Shown here: one piece after another, positions 9,368 through 20,699 of the stretch
Layout: each line of letters begins with the position of its first letter
Position numbering within the stretch: position 1 is the first letter of the stretch
Assembly (NCBI RefSeq): GCF_000175935.2
Contig: NC_014837.1
Location: 2,542,001-2,606,000 of the forward strand
DNA length: 64,000 nucleotides
Direction: 5' to 3'
Source of the DNA: Pantoea sp. At-9b
GTDB lineage: Bacteria; Pseudomonadota; Gammaproteobacteria; Enterobacterales; Enterobacteriaceae
The notes under the pieces: model-generated
Database searches by the model: none
What the model was told of the DNA's origin: nothing
Seen by the model: only the letters and a program-made list of their open reading frames with translations
Made by a program: the position numbers and the translations under genes

Positions 9368-10624
9368 CTAATCGAGACCGAGGCTGTCACGTAAGATCTG
9401 CAGGCGTTCGCTGTCGCCATCGCGCGCGGCCTGCTGTAGTGATTTGGTTGGAGCGTGAATTAAACGGTTGGTCAGTTTGTGTGCCAGTTCCTGCAACACT
9501 TTTTCGGCATCCGCGCCCTGGCGCAAGGCGGCCAGCGCCTTCTCCTGCAATTCAAGACGGACGTCGTCAGCCTGCGAGCGATACTCACGAATGGTGTCGA
9601 CCGCACTTTGCGCGCGGAGCCAGGCCATAAACTCACCGCTTTCCTGTACCACGATGCTTTCAGCCTGCACTGCCGCCGCTTTACGCTGCGCCATGTTCTG
9701 CTCAATAATCGCCTGGAGGTCATCCACGCTGTAAAGATACGCATTGGCGAGTTTGCCGACTTCCGGCTCAACATCGCGCGGCACAGCAATATCCACCAGC
9801 AGCATCGGCTGGTTGCGGCGCGCTTTTAACGCTCGCTCCACCATCCCTTTGCCGATAATCGGTAACGGGCTGGCGGTGGAAGAAATAATAATATCAGCAT
9901 CGGCCAGCCGCGAATCGATATCCGCCAGCCCAATCACCTCAGCACCGACCTCATCAGCCAGCAGCTGCGCGCGTTCGCGTGTGCGGTTGGCGATCATCAG
10001 TTTTTGCACGTGATGTTCGCGCAAATGGCGAGCCACCAATTCGATGGTTTCACCCGCGCCCACCAGCAGCACGTTAACCGTACTGAGCGATTCAAAGATT
10101 TGGCGTGCTAAAGAACAGGCAGCAAATGCCACAGAGACGGCGCTGGCACCGATTTCCGTTTCAGTACGCACCCGTTTGGCAACCGAGAAGGTTTTCTGGA
10201 ACATCCGCTCCAGTTCACTCGACAACGCCTGACCGCGCTGTGAGTCGGCAAAGGCTTTCTTCACCTGACCGAGGATTTGTGGCTCCCCCAACACCAACGA
10301 GTCCAGACCGCTGGCAACACGCATCAGATGGCTGACCGCCGCGTTATCCTGATGCCAGTACAGACTTTTGCGCACGTCTTCTTCGCGCAGTTGGTGATAG
10401 TCACACAACCAGCGCACCAGCTTCTCCTGCAAATCGGCCTGCTGCTCTACGCTCAGATAGAGTTCAGTGCGATTACAGGTGGAAAGCACCACTCCGCTTT
10501 GCACCATCGGCTGGGATAAAAGGCTGCTAAGTGCCTGATCCAGCGTATCCGGCGTGAACGAGACACGTTCGCGCAGTGCAACGGGTGCGGTTTTATGGTT
10601 GATTCCGAGAGCGAGCAGCGTCAT
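9368..10624 (-). CDS. hemA: Glutamyl-tRNA reductase
   Basis: 418 residues, identical in length to E. coli HemA. It reduces glutamyl-tRNA(Glu) with NADPH to glutamate-1-semialdehyde, the committed step of tetrapyrrole synthesis. The catalytic Cys is in [10 protein letters not shown], the NADPH site is [16 protein letters not shown] and the C-terminal dimerisation helix is present. The N-terminus [12 protein letters not shown] fixes ATG 10624 and carries the region known in E. coli to confer haem-regulated proteolysis. It is first in the operon and divergent from lolB. Confidence 0.97.
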   Translation of the reverse strand: MTLLALGINHKTAPVALRERVSFTPDTLDQALSSLLSQPMVQSGVVLSTCNRTELYLSVEQQADLQEKLVRWLCDYHQLREEDVRKSLYWHQDNAAVSHLMRVASGLDSLVLGEPQILGQVKKAFADSQRGQALSSELERMFQKTFSVAKRVRTETEIGASAVSVAFAACSLARQIFESLSTVNVLLVGAGETIELVARHLREHHVQKLMIANRTRERAQLLADEVGAEVIGLADIDSRLADADIIISSTASPLPIIGKGMVERALKARRNQPMLLVDIAVPRDVEPEVGKLANAYLYSVDDLQAIIEQNMAQRKAAAVQAESIVVQESGEFMAWLRAQSAVDTIREYRSQADDVRLELQEKALAALRQGADAEKVLQELAHKLTNRLIHAPTKSLQQAARDGDSERLQILRDSLGLD

Positions 10625-10841
10625 GGTGATTCGGGTTGGGATATCCCAATTATTGTCAGGGTTTTGTGAAGCGCATTCTACAAGATGCCACAGATCAAGA
10701 AAAGCCATACAAAGCCTATGACTGTAATAAGATTAAACTGATCGTGCGCAATAATCCGTACAACAGCATTGACGGCTTAGATGCGGATGGTTAGCGTTAC
10801 CGGTTACGAAGTAAAAACGTGTCTGAGGAGATGACCACGTG

Positions 10842-11465
10842 ATGCCGATGCCTTCGCGCAAACTGTTGCGCCTTTTGCCCCTTGCCAGCGTGCTGCTGGC
10901 CGCCTGTAGCGTCAACAAACCGCAGGGACCTGGCCCAAGCACCACCGCGCCACAGTGGCAACAACATCAACAGGCCGTGGCAAAAGTCAGCCATTATGAG
11001 ACACGCGGTGCTTTCGCTTACATTTCTGATCGCCAGAAAGTGTACGCCCGCTTTAACTGGCAACAAACTGCCGCTGATCGTTATCGTCTGCTGCTGACTA
11101 ACCCGCTGGGTAGCACCGAGTTACAACTTGATGCCCAGGGTTCTGTGGTGCAGGTGGTGGATAACAAAGGTAAACGCTACGTCAGCAATGATGCAGAAAA
11201 GATGATTTCGCAGCTGACCGGCATGGATATCCCTCTTGCTAACCTGCGTCAGTGGATGATGGGCCTGCCGGGTGATGCGACCGATTACCAGTTAAACGAT
11301 CAGTATCAACTGCAAAGCCTGAACTACAGCCGCAATGGTCAGCAATGGAAAGTGACCATCGCTGATTACGACAGCAAAGTCACGCCTCCGCTGCCGGCCA
11401 ATCTGGAGCTGACCGAAGGCGGACAGCGCATTAAGCTGCGGATGGATAGCTGGACCGTACAATGA
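10842..11465 (+). CDS. lolB: Outer-membrane lipoprotein receptor LolB
   Basis: 207 residues. LolB receives lipoproteins from periplasmic LolA and inserts them in the outer membrane. The signal peptide [15 protein letters not shown] ends in a lipobox with Ser at +2, consistent with outer-membrane sorting. The mature part has [17 protein letters not shown] and [17 protein letters not shown] as in E. coli. ATG 10842 (MPMPS) is chosen over the adjacent GTG 10839; GAGGAG at 10825-10830 could serve either. Overlaps ispE by 4 bp (ATGA). Confidence 0.95.
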   Translation: MPMPSRKLLRLLPLASVLLAACSVNKPQGPGPSTTAPQWQQHQQAVAKVSHYETRGAFAYISDRQKVYARFNWQQTAADRYRLLLTNPLGSTELQLDAQGSVVQVVDNKGKRYVSNDAEKMISQLTGMDIPLANLRQWMMGLPGDATDYQLNDQYQLQSLNYSRNGQQWKVTIADYDSKVTPPLPANLELTEGGQRIKLRMDSWTVQ

Positions 11466-12319
11466 TCACCACCTGGCCAGCCCCCGCGAAGCTGAACTTA
11501 TTTTTGTACATCACTGGCCGTCGTCCCGACGGCTATCATAATCTGCAAACCCTGTTTCAGTTTCTGGACTACGGCGATACGCTGAACATCACCCCGGATA
11601 GCAGTGGCGACATTCGTCTTTTGACGCCGCTGGACGATGTTCCCAATGAACAGAACCTGATTGTGCGTGCCGCGCGTGCGCTAATGTGCGCAGCAGCGGA
11701 ACGCGGCACCTTGCCAGCGCAGGCTGGCGCGACGATTGCCCTGGAAAAACGTCTGCCGATGGGCGGAGGTTTAGGTGGGGGTTCGTCGGATGCCGCCACC
11801 GTGTTAGTGGCCTTAAACCATCTGTGGCAAACCGGATTGAGCGTGGATGAACTGGCCACCATGGGTGTGCGACTGGGTGCCGATGTTCCGGTCTTTGTGC
11901 GCGGTCATGCCGCTTTTGCGGAAGGCGTGGGTGAACAATTACAACCCGCTGAGCCGGATGAAAAATGGTATCTGGTTGCGCATCCGGGGGTCAGTATCGC
12001 GACACCGACGATTTTTGGTGATCCCGAACTGACGCGTGATTCACCGAAACGTTCACTTGATGAACTTTTGCAGCGCCCTTTCCACAATGATTGTGAGTCT
12101 GTGGCAAGAAAACGTTTTCGTGAGGTTGATGAGCTGGTTTCCTGGCTGCTAGAATACGCGCCGTCGCGCCTGACTGGGACCGGGGCCTGTGTGTTTGCTG
12201 AATTTAACACCGAATCCGAAGCTCGTCAGGTGCTGGAGCTTGCCCCGGGATGGATACGAGGATTTGTGGCGCGCGGGCTGAATGTCTCGCCGTTGCAGCG
12301 TACTCTTTCCGGGATTTAA
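11462..12319 (+). CDS. ispE: 4-diphosphocytidyl-2-C-methyl-D-erythritol kinase
   Basis: 285 residues, GHMP kinase of the non-mevalonate isoprenoid pathway. The ATP-binding motif [18 protein letters not shown], the N-terminal substrate region [21 protein letters not shown] and the C-terminal [12 protein letters not shown] are intact. Its start overlaps the lolB stop, and prs follows after 139 bp, the same order as E. coli. Confidence 0.96.
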   Translation: MITTWPAPAKLNLFLYITGRRPDGYHNLQTLFQFLDYGDTLNITPDSSGDIRLLTPLDDVPNEQNLIVRAARALMCAAAERGTLPAQAGATIALEKRLPMGGGLGGGSSDAATVLVALNHLWQTGLSVDELATMGVRLGADVPVFVRGHAAFAEGVGEQLQPAEPDEKWYLVAHPGVSIATPTIFGDPELTRDSPKRSLDELLQRPFHNDCESVARKRFREVDELVSWLLEYAPSRLTGTGACVFAEFNTESEARQVLELAPGWIRGFVARGLNVSPLQRTLSGI

Positions 12320-12329
12320 GCGTTTGCGT
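12314..12329. promoter_or_regulatory. Possible PurR operator before prs
   Basis: This 16-bp stretch overlaps the ispE stop and matches the remembered PurR consensus (reverse form, ANGAAAACGTTTGCGT) at 12 of 15 fixed positions, with a perfect CGTTTGCGT half. PurR is known to repress prs in E. coli. The left half-site is weak. Confidence 0.4.
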
Positions 12330-12386
12330 GACTGTGTCACCCCCTGTTCCAGATACAGCACGCGACGCATCAACACACCTGTCTGA

Positions 12387-13406
<1,020 letters not shown>

Positions 13407-13412
13407 TCGAAC

Positions 13413-13442
13413 AAAACCGGGCCCATGGCCCGGTTTGTTTTT
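13413..13442 (+). terminator. Rho-independent terminator of prs
   Basis: Stem aaaccgggcc (13414-13423) pairs with ggcccggttt (13427-13436) around a tiny loop, followed by a T-rich tract. It starts 7 bp after the prs stop. Confidence 0.9.
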
Positions 13443-13630
13443 CCTGCCTGATTGCAGCAACGGTTACCGATTAAGCCGCTTCGGACGCTGCTATTTTCGC
13501 GATAATTTTCGTTAAAATTCGCTATTCTCGTTGCCATTCACTGTTTTCAATTAACACTGATATCCGGACTTTAGCCGCCCTGGGTTTAGTGGTATTTTTC
13601 ACCACACTTTTTTTGAGAACTCCGACCACT

Positions 13631-14800
13631 ATGGCTCTCGACATCTACACACTTTTTGTTTGCGAGCTCTATGTGCTGGGGTTTTTAAGCATCATTATGG
13701 TCTTTGCCTGGATTGGCTCGCAGTACGATCGCGTGCTGGGCTTCACCACGCTGACGCTGATTTTAACCCTGACAGCGGTGTTTCTCAGCAGCCTGCGCGC
13801 CGCTGGATTCCAGTTCCTGCCGATCGCACTGGGCAACGTGGTGATGATGCTGGCCTATGGCAACCTGTTAAATGCCTTTAAGGTATTTTGTAACAAGCCG
13901 CTTGGCCTGAGTTGGCTGGCAGGCGCGCTCCTCTGGGCCATTCTGTGTATTTTCCCGGCCTTTTATTTCAGCATGCCGAAACGCGTGTTGGTGGTTTGCC
14001 TGCTGTGTATCATTTACACCGGAGCATTAATTCAACTGCTATGGCGCGCACGCGCCTCCCTCACCGTCACGTTTTGGCCTGCGCAGATGTTGTTGTGGAT
14101 ACATCTGCTGTTCCATGTCGCGCGGATTTTCCTCGATGATGCGGTCGCTACCCCAGTACACGGGGCCATTGGTGGTTCCAGTTTTTCCGTTTACGTCATT
14201 CTGGAGTCGATTTTATTTGTGATTGGTCTGACGTTTACCATTCTGGCAATGGTCAATGAGCGGACGCAAATCGCGCATAAACTGGCATCACTGCATGATC
14301 CCCTGACCAGCGTGTGGAACCGCCGCGCATTATTTGCCCAAGCGGAAAAAATCATTGCGCGCCGTTTGCGTCAGCAACTGCCCTTCACGGCAGTATTATT
14401 CGACCTTGATCACTTCAAAAGCATTAATGACCGTTACGGTCACCAGCAGGGTGATCGGGTCTTAATTGATTTTTGCCAGATCGCTCAGAGCTTATTGCCT
14501 GAGGAAGGTCAGTTTGCCCGTCTGGGCGGGGAGGAATTTGCCGCGATTCTACCCGGCGACAGTGAGCAGGCTCAGATGGTGTGTGAACGCATTCGTGTCG
14601 CAACACAGTTATCGCTGCCGGATAATATCAGCTATACCGTCAGTATCGGTTACGCGACCTCCAGCCAGGAAGATCTTCACTTCCCGACATTGCTGGCGCT
14701 GGCGGATGAAGCACTGTATCGCGCAAAAGCCAGTGGCCGTAACCGCACCGAACAATATCTGACGCAGTTACAGCCATTTAATCAGGCTACGCTGGTGTAG
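13631..14800 (+). CDS. Membrane diguanylate cyclase (GGDEF)
   Basis: 389 residues. About seven transmembrane helices occupy residues 8-208, then a GGDEF domain: DPLTSVWNRRAL (223-234), FDLDHFKSIND (257-267) and the active site GGEEF (299-303). It should make c-di-GMP. The RxxD inhibitory site normally just before GGEEF is absent, so product feedback there is unlikely. ATG 13631 is chosen; an upstream frame to 13589 would add 14 residues. In E. coli this position after prs holds the sulfate/dicarboxylate transporter dauA, which is missing here. Confidence 0.9.
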   Translation: MALDIYTLFVCELYVLGFLSIIMVFAWIGSQYDRVLGFTTLTLILTLTAVFLSSLRAAGFQFLPIALGNVVMMLAYGNLLNAFKVFCNKPLGLSWLAGALLWAILCIFPAFYFSMPKRVLVVCLLCIIYTGALIQLLWRARASLTVTFWPAQMLLWIHLLFHVARIFLDDAVATPVHGAIGGSSFSVYVILESILFVIGLTFTILAMVNERTQIAHKLASLHDPLTSVWNRRALFAQAEKIIARRLRQQLPFTAVLFDLDHFKSINDRYGHQQGDRVLIDFCQIAQSLLPEEGQFARLGGEEFAAILPGDSEQAQMVCERIRVATQLSLPDNISYTVSIGYATSSQEDLHFPTLLALADEALYRAKASGRNRTEQYLTQLQPFNQATLV

Positions 14801-14801
14801 C

Positions 14802-15077
14802 TTACGAGTGGTGGGTGTTGCGGCGGCAACGTTTATCGCCGTAGTGGCGCAGCCAAAAATAGCGATCTTCCACTTTTTCACGCCCGCTCACGCGTGCGCC
14901 CACCAACCACAATAATGCGCCGATAAAGATGCTGAACATCGCACCATGCGCGAGGAATTGTGGCAGATTTAAAGACGGTATTTGATTAATGATCGAGTAA
15001 CCGACACCGAGTACCATGGTGAGTAAACCGAGACACATCAGGCCGTTACCGATATAGCGAGAGTGATGACGTTTCAT
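14802..15077 (-). CDS. ychH: YchH family inner-membrane stress protein
   Basis: 91 residues (E. coli 92). Two transmembrane helices (GLMCLGLLTMVLGVGYSIINQ and HGAMFSIFIGALLWLVGARV) precede a basic tail with RYFWLRHYGDKRCRR. The start at 15077 follows GGAGGTG. E. coli YchH is linked to stress and biofilm phenotypes. It is divergent from pth, as in E. coli, and ends 1 bp after the cyclase gene. Confidence 0.93.
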   Translation of the reverse strand: MKRHHSRYIGNGLMCLGLLTMVLGVGYSIINQIPSLNLPQFLAHGAMFSIFIGALLWLVGARVSGREKVEDRYFWLRHYGDKRCRRNTHHS

Positions 15078-15338
15078 AATTCACCTCCATCCTTTTCAGC
15101 AATGCCAAAAACAGCACATAAGGTTAACTAGCCATAAGTGTAGGCAATGACCTGTGGATAAGATGCGTACAGGATCACACATCTTTCACAATCCTGACGA
15201 AACTTTACCGCTTATCGGGTTGATTTCGATAGAAAATGATAAGTAACGTAACGGCACTATTCCTCACCTGCGCCCTTTGTCATCTCCCCTGCCACGCAGT
15301 AAACTACGCCCTTTCGTGGTCGAGACAGGATAATCATC

Positions 15339-15926
15339 GTGAGCAGCATTAAACTGATTGTGGGACTGGCAAATCCCGGTGCGGAGTATGCCGCTACGCG
15401 CCATAACGCAGGCGCCTGGTATGTGGATCTGCTGGCGGAGCGCAACAATCAGTCTCTGAAAGACGAACCCAAATTCTTTGGCTATACCGCCCGATTATCA
15501 CTGGCAGGTGAAGATGTACGTCTGTTGGTTCCCACCACCTTTATGAACCTGAGTGGTAAGGCGGTGGCAGCGATGGCGACTTTCTATCGGATTGCGCCAG
15601 AGGAAATTTTAGTGGCGCACGATGAACTGGATCTGCCGCCGGGTGTGGCGAAATTCAAACAAGGCGGCGGCCACGGCGGGCACAATGGCCTGAAAGACAT
15701 CATCAGCAAATTGGGCAACAACAATAATTTTCACCGTTTGCGTGTTGGCATTGGTCACCCCGGCGACCGCAATAAAGTCACCGGATTCGTGCTGGGTAAA
15801 CCCCCTGCCAGTGAGCAGAAACTGATTGATGATGCCGTGGATGAAGCGGTGCGCTGCACCGAACTGTGGTTGAAAGAAGATAAAATCAAGGCGATGAACC
15901 GCCTGCACGCTTTCAAAGCCGGTTAA
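15339..15926 (+). CDS. pth: Peptidyl-tRNA hydrolase
   Basis: 195 residues. It releases tRNA from prematurely dropped peptidyl-tRNA. Catalytic His is in TRHNAGAW, with Asn/Asp residues in [11 protein letters not shown] and [11 protein letters not shown], and the [13 protein letters not shown] block is intact. The start is GTG 15339 (M-S-S-I-K-L-I-V-G). Followed by ychF, a conserved pair. Confidence 0.97.
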   Translation: MSSIKLIVGLANPGAEYAATRHNAGAWYVDLLAERNNQSLKDEPKFFGYTARLSLAGEDVRLLVPTTFMNLSGKAVAAMATFYRIAPEEILVAHDELDLPPGVAKFKQGGGHGGHNGLKDIISKLGNNNNFHRLRVGIGHPGDRNKVTGFVLGKPPASEQKLIDDAVDEAVRCTELWLKEDKIKAMNRLHAFKAG

Positions 15927-15961
15927 GGTCAAATCCCGCGCCGCAGAGGGCTAAATCTGTG

Positions 15962-15967
15962 TATAAT
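15962..15967 (+). promoter_or_regulatory. Likely -10 box upstream of ychF
   Basis: A perfect TATAAT lies 72 bp before the ychF start. No good -35 is visible, so this is a candidate sigma-70 promoter only. Confidence 0.45.
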
Positions 15968-16038
15968 GCGCGAAAATTTTTGAATCTGTCAGCGTTGCCG
16001 GTCAACGCTGCACACTCAGCGAGAAAGGTAATCAGATC

Positions 16039-17130
16039 ATGGGATTTAAATGCGGTATTGTGGGCCTGCCGAACGTCGGTAAATCTACCCTGTTCAACGC
16101 GCTGACCAAAGCGGGTATTGAAGCAGCCAACTTTCCGTTCTGCACCATCGAGCCGAACACGGGTGTCGTGCCTATGCCCGATCTGCGCCTTGACCAACTG
16201 AGCGAGATCGTTAAACCGCAACGCGTCGTGCCAACGACGATGGAATTCGTGGATATCGCTGGCCTGGTTGAAGGCGCGTCCAAAGGTGAAGGTCTGGGCA
16301 ACAAATTCCTGACCAACATTCGTGAAACGGATGCTATCGGCCACGTGGTGCGCTGCTTCGAGAATGAAAACATTATCCACGTCGCGGGCAAAGTAAACCC
16401 GGCAGAAGATATCGATATCATTAACACCGAACTGGCACTGTCGGACCTCGACACCTGTGAACGTGCTATCCAGCGCGTGCAGAAAAAAGCCAAAGGTGGC
16501 GACAAAGACGCCAAAGCTGAGCTGGCGGCGCTGGAAAAGTGCCTGCCGCATCTGGAAAATGCTGGCATGCTGCGTTCACTGGATCTGGATGCCGACGAGA
16601 AGGCCGCCATCCGTTACCTCAGCTTCCTGACGCTGAAGCCGACCATGTATATCGCTAACGTCAACGAAGATGGCTTCGAGAACAACCCTTACCTCGACCA
16701 GGTCCGTGCGATTGCAGACGCGGAAGGTTCGGTCGTTGTGCCGGTTTGCGCCGCAGTTGAGTCAGATATCGCGGAGCTGGAAGATGATGAGCGCGCTGAG
16801 TTTATGGCGGAAATGGGTCTGGAAGAACCGGGTCTGAACCGTGTGATTCGTGCGGGTTATACCCTGTTAAACCTGCAAACTTACTTCACTGCTGGCGTGA
16901 AAGAAGTCCGTGCCTGGACTATCCCGGTCGGTGCCACTGCGCCGCAGGCTGCCGGTAAAATCCACACCGATTTTGAGAAAGGATTTATCCGCGCCCAAAC
17001 CATCGCGTTTGATGACTTTATTACTTATAAAGGCGAACAAGGTGCGAAAGAAGCGGGGAAAATGCGTTCTGAAGGGAAAGAATATATCGTTAAAGATGGC
17101 GATATCATGAACTTCCTGTTTAACGTCTAA
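16039..17130 (+). CDS. ychF: Redox-regulated ATPase YchF (Obg/OLA1 family)
   Basis: 363 residues. Walker [13 protein letters not shown], the switch region [17 protein letters not shown] and the C-terminal TGS domain ([29 protein letters not shown]) are present. YchF proteins bind ribosomes and hydrolyse ATP, and E. coli YchF is implicated in the oxidative stress response. It lies 112 bp after pth and is followed by a strong terminator. Confidence 0.97.
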   Translation: MGFKCGIVGLPNVGKSTLFNALTKAGIEAANFPFCTIEPNTGVVPMPDLRLDQLSEIVKPQRVVPTTMEFVDIAGLVEGASKGEGLGNKFLTNIRETDAIGHVVRCFENENIIHVAGKVNPAEDIDIINTELALSDLDTCERAIQRVQKKAKGGDKDAKAELAALEKCLPHLENAGMLRSLDLDADEKAAIRYLSFLTLKPTMYIANVNEDGFENNPYLDQVRAIADAEGSVVVPVCAAVESDIAELEDDERAEFMAEMGLEEPGLNRVIRAGYTLLNLQTYFTAGVKEVRAWTIPVGATAPQAAGKIHTDFEKGFIRAQTIAFDDFITYKGEQGAKEAGKMRSEGKEYIVKDGDIMNFLFNV

Positions 17131-17186
17131 ATCGCTACAGTGGTCTCTGGGATTTATCAAATCCTATGACGACGGCAAAAACGTAT

Positions 17187-17216
17187 AAATCCACGCAGCT
17201 GCGTGGATTTTTTTAT
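17187..17216 (+). terminator. Terminator of ychF; left flank of the 17-21 kb islet
   Basis: aaatccacgc (17187-17196) pairs with gcgtggattt (17201-17210) around agct, followed by Ts. The same 10-bp arms recur at 21147-21170, so this structure bounds the islet on both sides. Confidence 0.9.
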
Positions 17217-17242
17217 TGAGAAACTGCCGCATCCTTTTTCTT

Positions 17243-18829
17243 TCAGGTCGTTTTGGGGTTCGTGTTCAGTAGCGCCTGCAAACGGGCCTCAGCCTGCGTT
17301 TTACTGTCTTGCAACATCGCCAGCACCGCATTGTCTTCCCGCTCATGTTGCGCGCCAAACAGATCGATGCGATCCAGCATATAGACCGTCAGCACAGTGC
17401 CAAGGCCAGTGACGCAGCCAGTCAGCACTGCCGTGAGGGTAGTAACCAGAGCGCCGGGCAACACCGCAAGCAGCGTGTTGAGGCTTTTACTCAGATATTC
17501 TTCCAGCAACACGCCGCCAATAACAAACGCACCACTGACCGCAATTTTCAGTCCCGCGTCGAGCGCTGCGGCACGGCTTGTGCCCTCCGGGCGCATCAAA
17601 ACGATTTTGGCCGCACGGAACAATGAAAAGACCCCTTCACGGATCATCCGAACCAAATTGCGGGCGGTGGTGCAGAACGTATTGATCAGTGTTGTCATCA
17701 GATTACTGATAATTCCGCTGATAGCCCCGTCACGAAACGCGACCAATACGTTGCGCCAGTTATCGAGACAGCTTTTCGCTACCCGTCCGGCGCGGATTTT
17801 TAGCGCTTCCCAGATAGACTCCTGATCCACGCCATCGCAAAAGCCGTTATGCCAACTGTCGTGCACTTCCAGTAACAAACCATCGACAAAATCTGTCAGG
17901 ACCAGGCCAATTGCCTGCTGCATCCCCATTTTACCTGCCTCGATAGCACTGGTTTTCAGTAAATAGTGGCCGAACTTTGCGCTACCGTAGTAACCCCAGC
18001 GCAAGCTACTTTCATACTGTTTACGTGCAACCTCATCCAGTTTTCGCATTGTTTCCTGATCGACGGCGTTTTGCTGCCTGCACTTTTCCAGCGCATTCTG
18101 CTCTTTTTGGGTTAACGGCTCGGTTTTAGCCTTCTCCTCCAGTTTGGCGATTTGGATATCGCGAGCCTCCCGGTTTTTATTCAGCCAGGCAATGTACTCT
18201 TCCGCGCTCTTTTGCTTCTTGGATTCGTTGATCGAGTGGTGCGTCTGATGAAGATTCGTTTGGTGGTTCGCCAGATCCGCACCATTGGCTTCCGCCAGCC
18301 AGACCGCAGGGTCATGATGGATAGAGAAGGCAGAAATCAGATGATCCTGTTCCGCATCAGTGTTCCTCCCCAGAGCCTGCCCGGTATAAGCATCTACTGC
18401 TTCTCCCGCGTCCTGCCTTTCTCTGTTTTTGGCGTTAGCCTCTTTGTAGTTATCATGCTTATGGTAGGGATCGCTGTTGTATTTACCCCGGTTGTCATAA
18501 CGTGCCTGCTCCTCTTCAGTGGCATATACCCCGGCGCGAGCATTGTGGATCGTGTCAACATTCCCTCCGACTTTGTCCCATGCCGAAACAAGGGTTCCCA
18601 GCCCGAACGGGCCAATAATACTGTGGAGCAGACGCTGGCGGCATTCGGTCAGCATCAGGGTAGTTTGTTCATTGCGCCATTGCTGCCGATATTGTTGAAC
18701 GCGCTGATACGCCTGCCACGGATTGCCGTGAGTCATATTGGGTGCCACCGCTGTCTCAGACGGAACGGGCTCACTCGCCAGCTGTTGGCGCTGCTGATTC
18801 AGCTTGAGTAAAAGTGCTTTTTTGTCCAT
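17243..18829 (-). CDS. HNH-like putative nuclease with C-terminal membrane segments
   Basis: 528 residues; I do not recognise a named family. Residues 146-204 look like an HNH/beta-beta-alpha metal finger: DxYTG (146-150), QDHLISA (161-167), HHD (171-173), ANHQTNL (187-193) and SINESKK (199-205). The order D/C..G, DH, N, H/N fits HNH nucleases. Residues 205-275 are highly charged and coiled-coil-like. Strongly hydrophobic stretches at about 428-446 and 452-485 suggest membrane insertion near the C-terminus. ATG 18829 follows GGGAGG and lies 10 bp after the upstream YaaW-like gene, so the two form an operon. A toxin or phage-defence effector is plausible inference. Confidence 0.75.
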   Translation of the reverse strand: MDKKALLLKLNQQRQQLASEPVPSETAVAPNMTHGNPWQAYQRVQQYRQQWRNEQTTLMLTECRQRLLHSIIGPFGLGTLVSAWDKVGGNVDTIHNARAGVYATEEEQARYDNRGKYNSDPYHKHDNYKEANAKNRERQDAGEAVDAYTGQALGRNTDAEQDHLISAFSIHHDPAVWLAEANGADLANHQTNLHQTHHSINESKKQKSAEEYIAWLNKNREARDIQIAKLEEKAKTEPLTQKEQNALEKCRQQNAVDQETMRKLDEVARKQYESSLRWGYYGSAKFGHYLLKTSAIEAGKMGMQQAIGLVLTDFVDGLLLEVHDSWHNGFCDGVDQESIWEALKIRAGRVAKSCLDNWRNVLVAFRDGAISGIISNLMTTLINTFCTTARNLVRMIREGVFSLFRAAKIVLMRPEGTSRAAALDAGLKIAVSGAFVIGGVLLEEYLSKSLNTLLAVLPGALVTTLTAVLTGCVTGLGTVLTVYMLDRIDLFGAQHEREDNAVLAMLQDSKTQAEARLQALLNTNPKTT

Positions 18830-18839
18830 CACGGCCTCC

Positions 18840-20051
18840 CTAATGCGCGCTGGTGCGTTGGCAAAATGCCTCACGCAACACGGTGGTTAACGCTGTGATC
18901 TCTTCCTCCGGGATACCCTGACCTGATGCTTGCGCAAGTGCGGCACTGATATCAGGTGGATTTGCCATCAGGCGTTTGATGGCAGTTTGTAACGCGAGAG
19001 AGAGATGCCCACCCATCATCCCCAGACAACAGGTTTCAATATCGCTGCGCACCTCAGACAATGCGACGCCCTCCTCTTTTGCACAGGCGAAGGCAATCGC
19101 CAGCATCACTTCACAGCGTTTTTCAAAGCGTTGATTTTCTTCCATCTTACTCAGGACTTGATCGGCGTACTCTTCCGTCGTCTGCTGCTGCCCGGCCATG
19201 ACCCCCTGCTCAAACGCCTTGTTGCGCTCACGACGGACGCTGGCATCAGTAGACAATCCCACCATACGGAACAGGTTTGCTACCCAACTATCGGCATCTT
19301 TCTCGTCCTGCCAGCGGTGATATTCCCACCATACTTTGTCGGCTTCTGGGGTAGCATGAATGCGCTGACGGAGTAATGCCACCTGCACCACGGCTGGGAC
19401 CGTCACGCGAAACGCCGGGCCAGACAGATCAAAGGCCGTCCACAACCCGGTGATCACCCAACCAATAGGCCCCAAGAAAGAAGCGGCTCCTCGGGCAGTC
19501 ACAAAAGAAGCGGCAGACATCACCACCGTTCGTCCAAGTAGTTGGCTGGAAAAGACATTAGCAATCAGCGAAGCCAACAGCAGACTGGAAAAGCGGCTTG
19601 ACTGTAACTGTTTTATTAATTTCTCTTCCGGGAACAACAGGGTGTTGCTTTGGCTGAGATCCATTTGGGCAAGGAGATTTTTGCGCTGCGCTTCGTCCAT
19701 ATCAGACCACGCCTTGCGGGTTATCGCCGCCAGCACCGCCAGTTCGATACGCTCAACACTCCACTCTTTTTGGTAGGCCGCATCAAGCTTTTCCGCAACA
19801 TCGATTACCACGGTTTTCCACTCCGGACCGCCACCGCGAAACAGATTGACGAAGGTATTACCACCAAACTCGCATAGCTCGTGTGCAATCAAGTCAGCAT
19901 ATTGACCGTGTGCCGGATAATGAGTTTTATAACGTGCTTTGCTCTCAAGGCCGCTGCTGAATGCCTTGGTGATGTATGCCACCAGCGGCGCTAATTCACT
20001 ATCTGATGCGTTGCGCAATAACGGCAGCAGCTGACTATCACCTGTACTCAT
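18840..20051 (-). CDS. YaaW/UPF0174-like protein with C-terminal helical extension
   Basis: 403 residues. Residues 1-233 resemble E. coli YaaW: HELCEFGGNTFVNLFRG (57-72), TRKAWSDMDEAQRKNLL (111-127), the Gly/Ala-rich region 170-210 and AFRVTVPAVVQVALLR (213-228). The remaining 170 residues are not in YaaW and form a helical domain (about 275-400) that reads like a TerB-type module with conserved acidic pairs, though this is uncertain. Glycine-rich hydrophobic stretches at 153-205 could associate with membrane. The start at 20051 follows AGGAAA. First gene of a two-gene operon with the HNH-like protein. Confidence 0.75.
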   Translation of the reverse strand: MSTGDSQLLPLLRNASDSELAPLVAYITKAFSSGLESKARYKTHYPAHGQYADLIAHELCEFGGNTFVNLFRGGGPEWKTVVIDVAEKLDAAYQKEWSVERIELAVLAAITRKAWSDMDEAQRKNLLAQMDLSQSNTLLFPEEKLIKQLQSSRFSSLLLASLIANVFSSQLLGRTVVMSAASFVTARGAASFLGPIGWVITGLWTAFDLSGPAFRVTVPAVVQVALLRQRIHATPEADKVWWEYHRWQDEKDADSWVANLFRMVGLSTDASVRRERNKAFEQGVMAGQQQTTEEYADQVLSKMEENQRFEKRCEVMLAIAFACAKEEGVALSEVRSDIETCCLGMMGGHLSLALQTAIKRLMANPPDISAALAQASGQGIPEEEITALTTVLREAFCQRTSAH

Positions 20052-20699
20052 CGTCGTTTTCCTGTTCTGTACTTACATTGTCTGTGTCGCGGCCAATATC
20101 ACTGATGGCAGTGCCAAAAGTGGCAACAAATCCTTCAAGCTGGCGCGATTAGTGCGCACATTACGGCTCTGGTAACCGCTCCCTGCATGCGTAACACACT
20201 TATGCATTTCAGGTTTATCGGCAGCGATCCGTCATACTTAACGGGTTTATTACCCGTCAGATAATGAATACGCTAAGCATGTCAGAGGGATGCGACATCC
20301 TGTGTCGCATGCAAATATTCTTCTGTGGGTATGGCTTAACGTTGAGGCGTGCGCCGACAAGGAAATGATGGATATAATCGTTTGCCCTATTAGTCTGTGG
20401 CAGGACTGTTTAGGCGGTCCTTTTTATGCCACTGCTCAATCTCCGATATTTTGTCAATTATCTTCAATGACAGCTTACTGATTAAATACACTCCCGGGAA
20501 TTTCCTCAACGCGCGCCAGAGCATTCTCTATTCAATCTCTACCGCCCTTGTTATACCTTAATTGCGCATTTATTCTGGCGTTGCCTCGCCACATTAAATC
20601 AATAGAAATAAAGCTTACAACGAATATGTAATATCTTTGTCCTGCAATCAGGACTGTTGCAATTTGCCTTGATTAATTATCCTCTGATTGGAAAGTGAA
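20052..20699. other. Long intergenic region upstream of the islet operon and NUDIX gene
   Basis: About 650 bp without a credible gene; the 63-codon frame at 20290-20481 has no family resemblance. Three small hairpins are visible: acgggt/acccgt near 20240-20256, atgcgaca/tgtcgcat near 20289-20310, and aggac/gtcct followed by five Ts at 20402-20425, which is terminator-like. A TATAAT at 20373-20378 has no matching -35. It must contain the divergent promoters of the two flanking units. Confidence 0.4.

Noticed and set aside
20290..20481. 63-codon plus-strand ORF in the long islet spacer
   Set aside because: It spans two hairpins, including a terminator-like one, and shows no family resemblance or good start.
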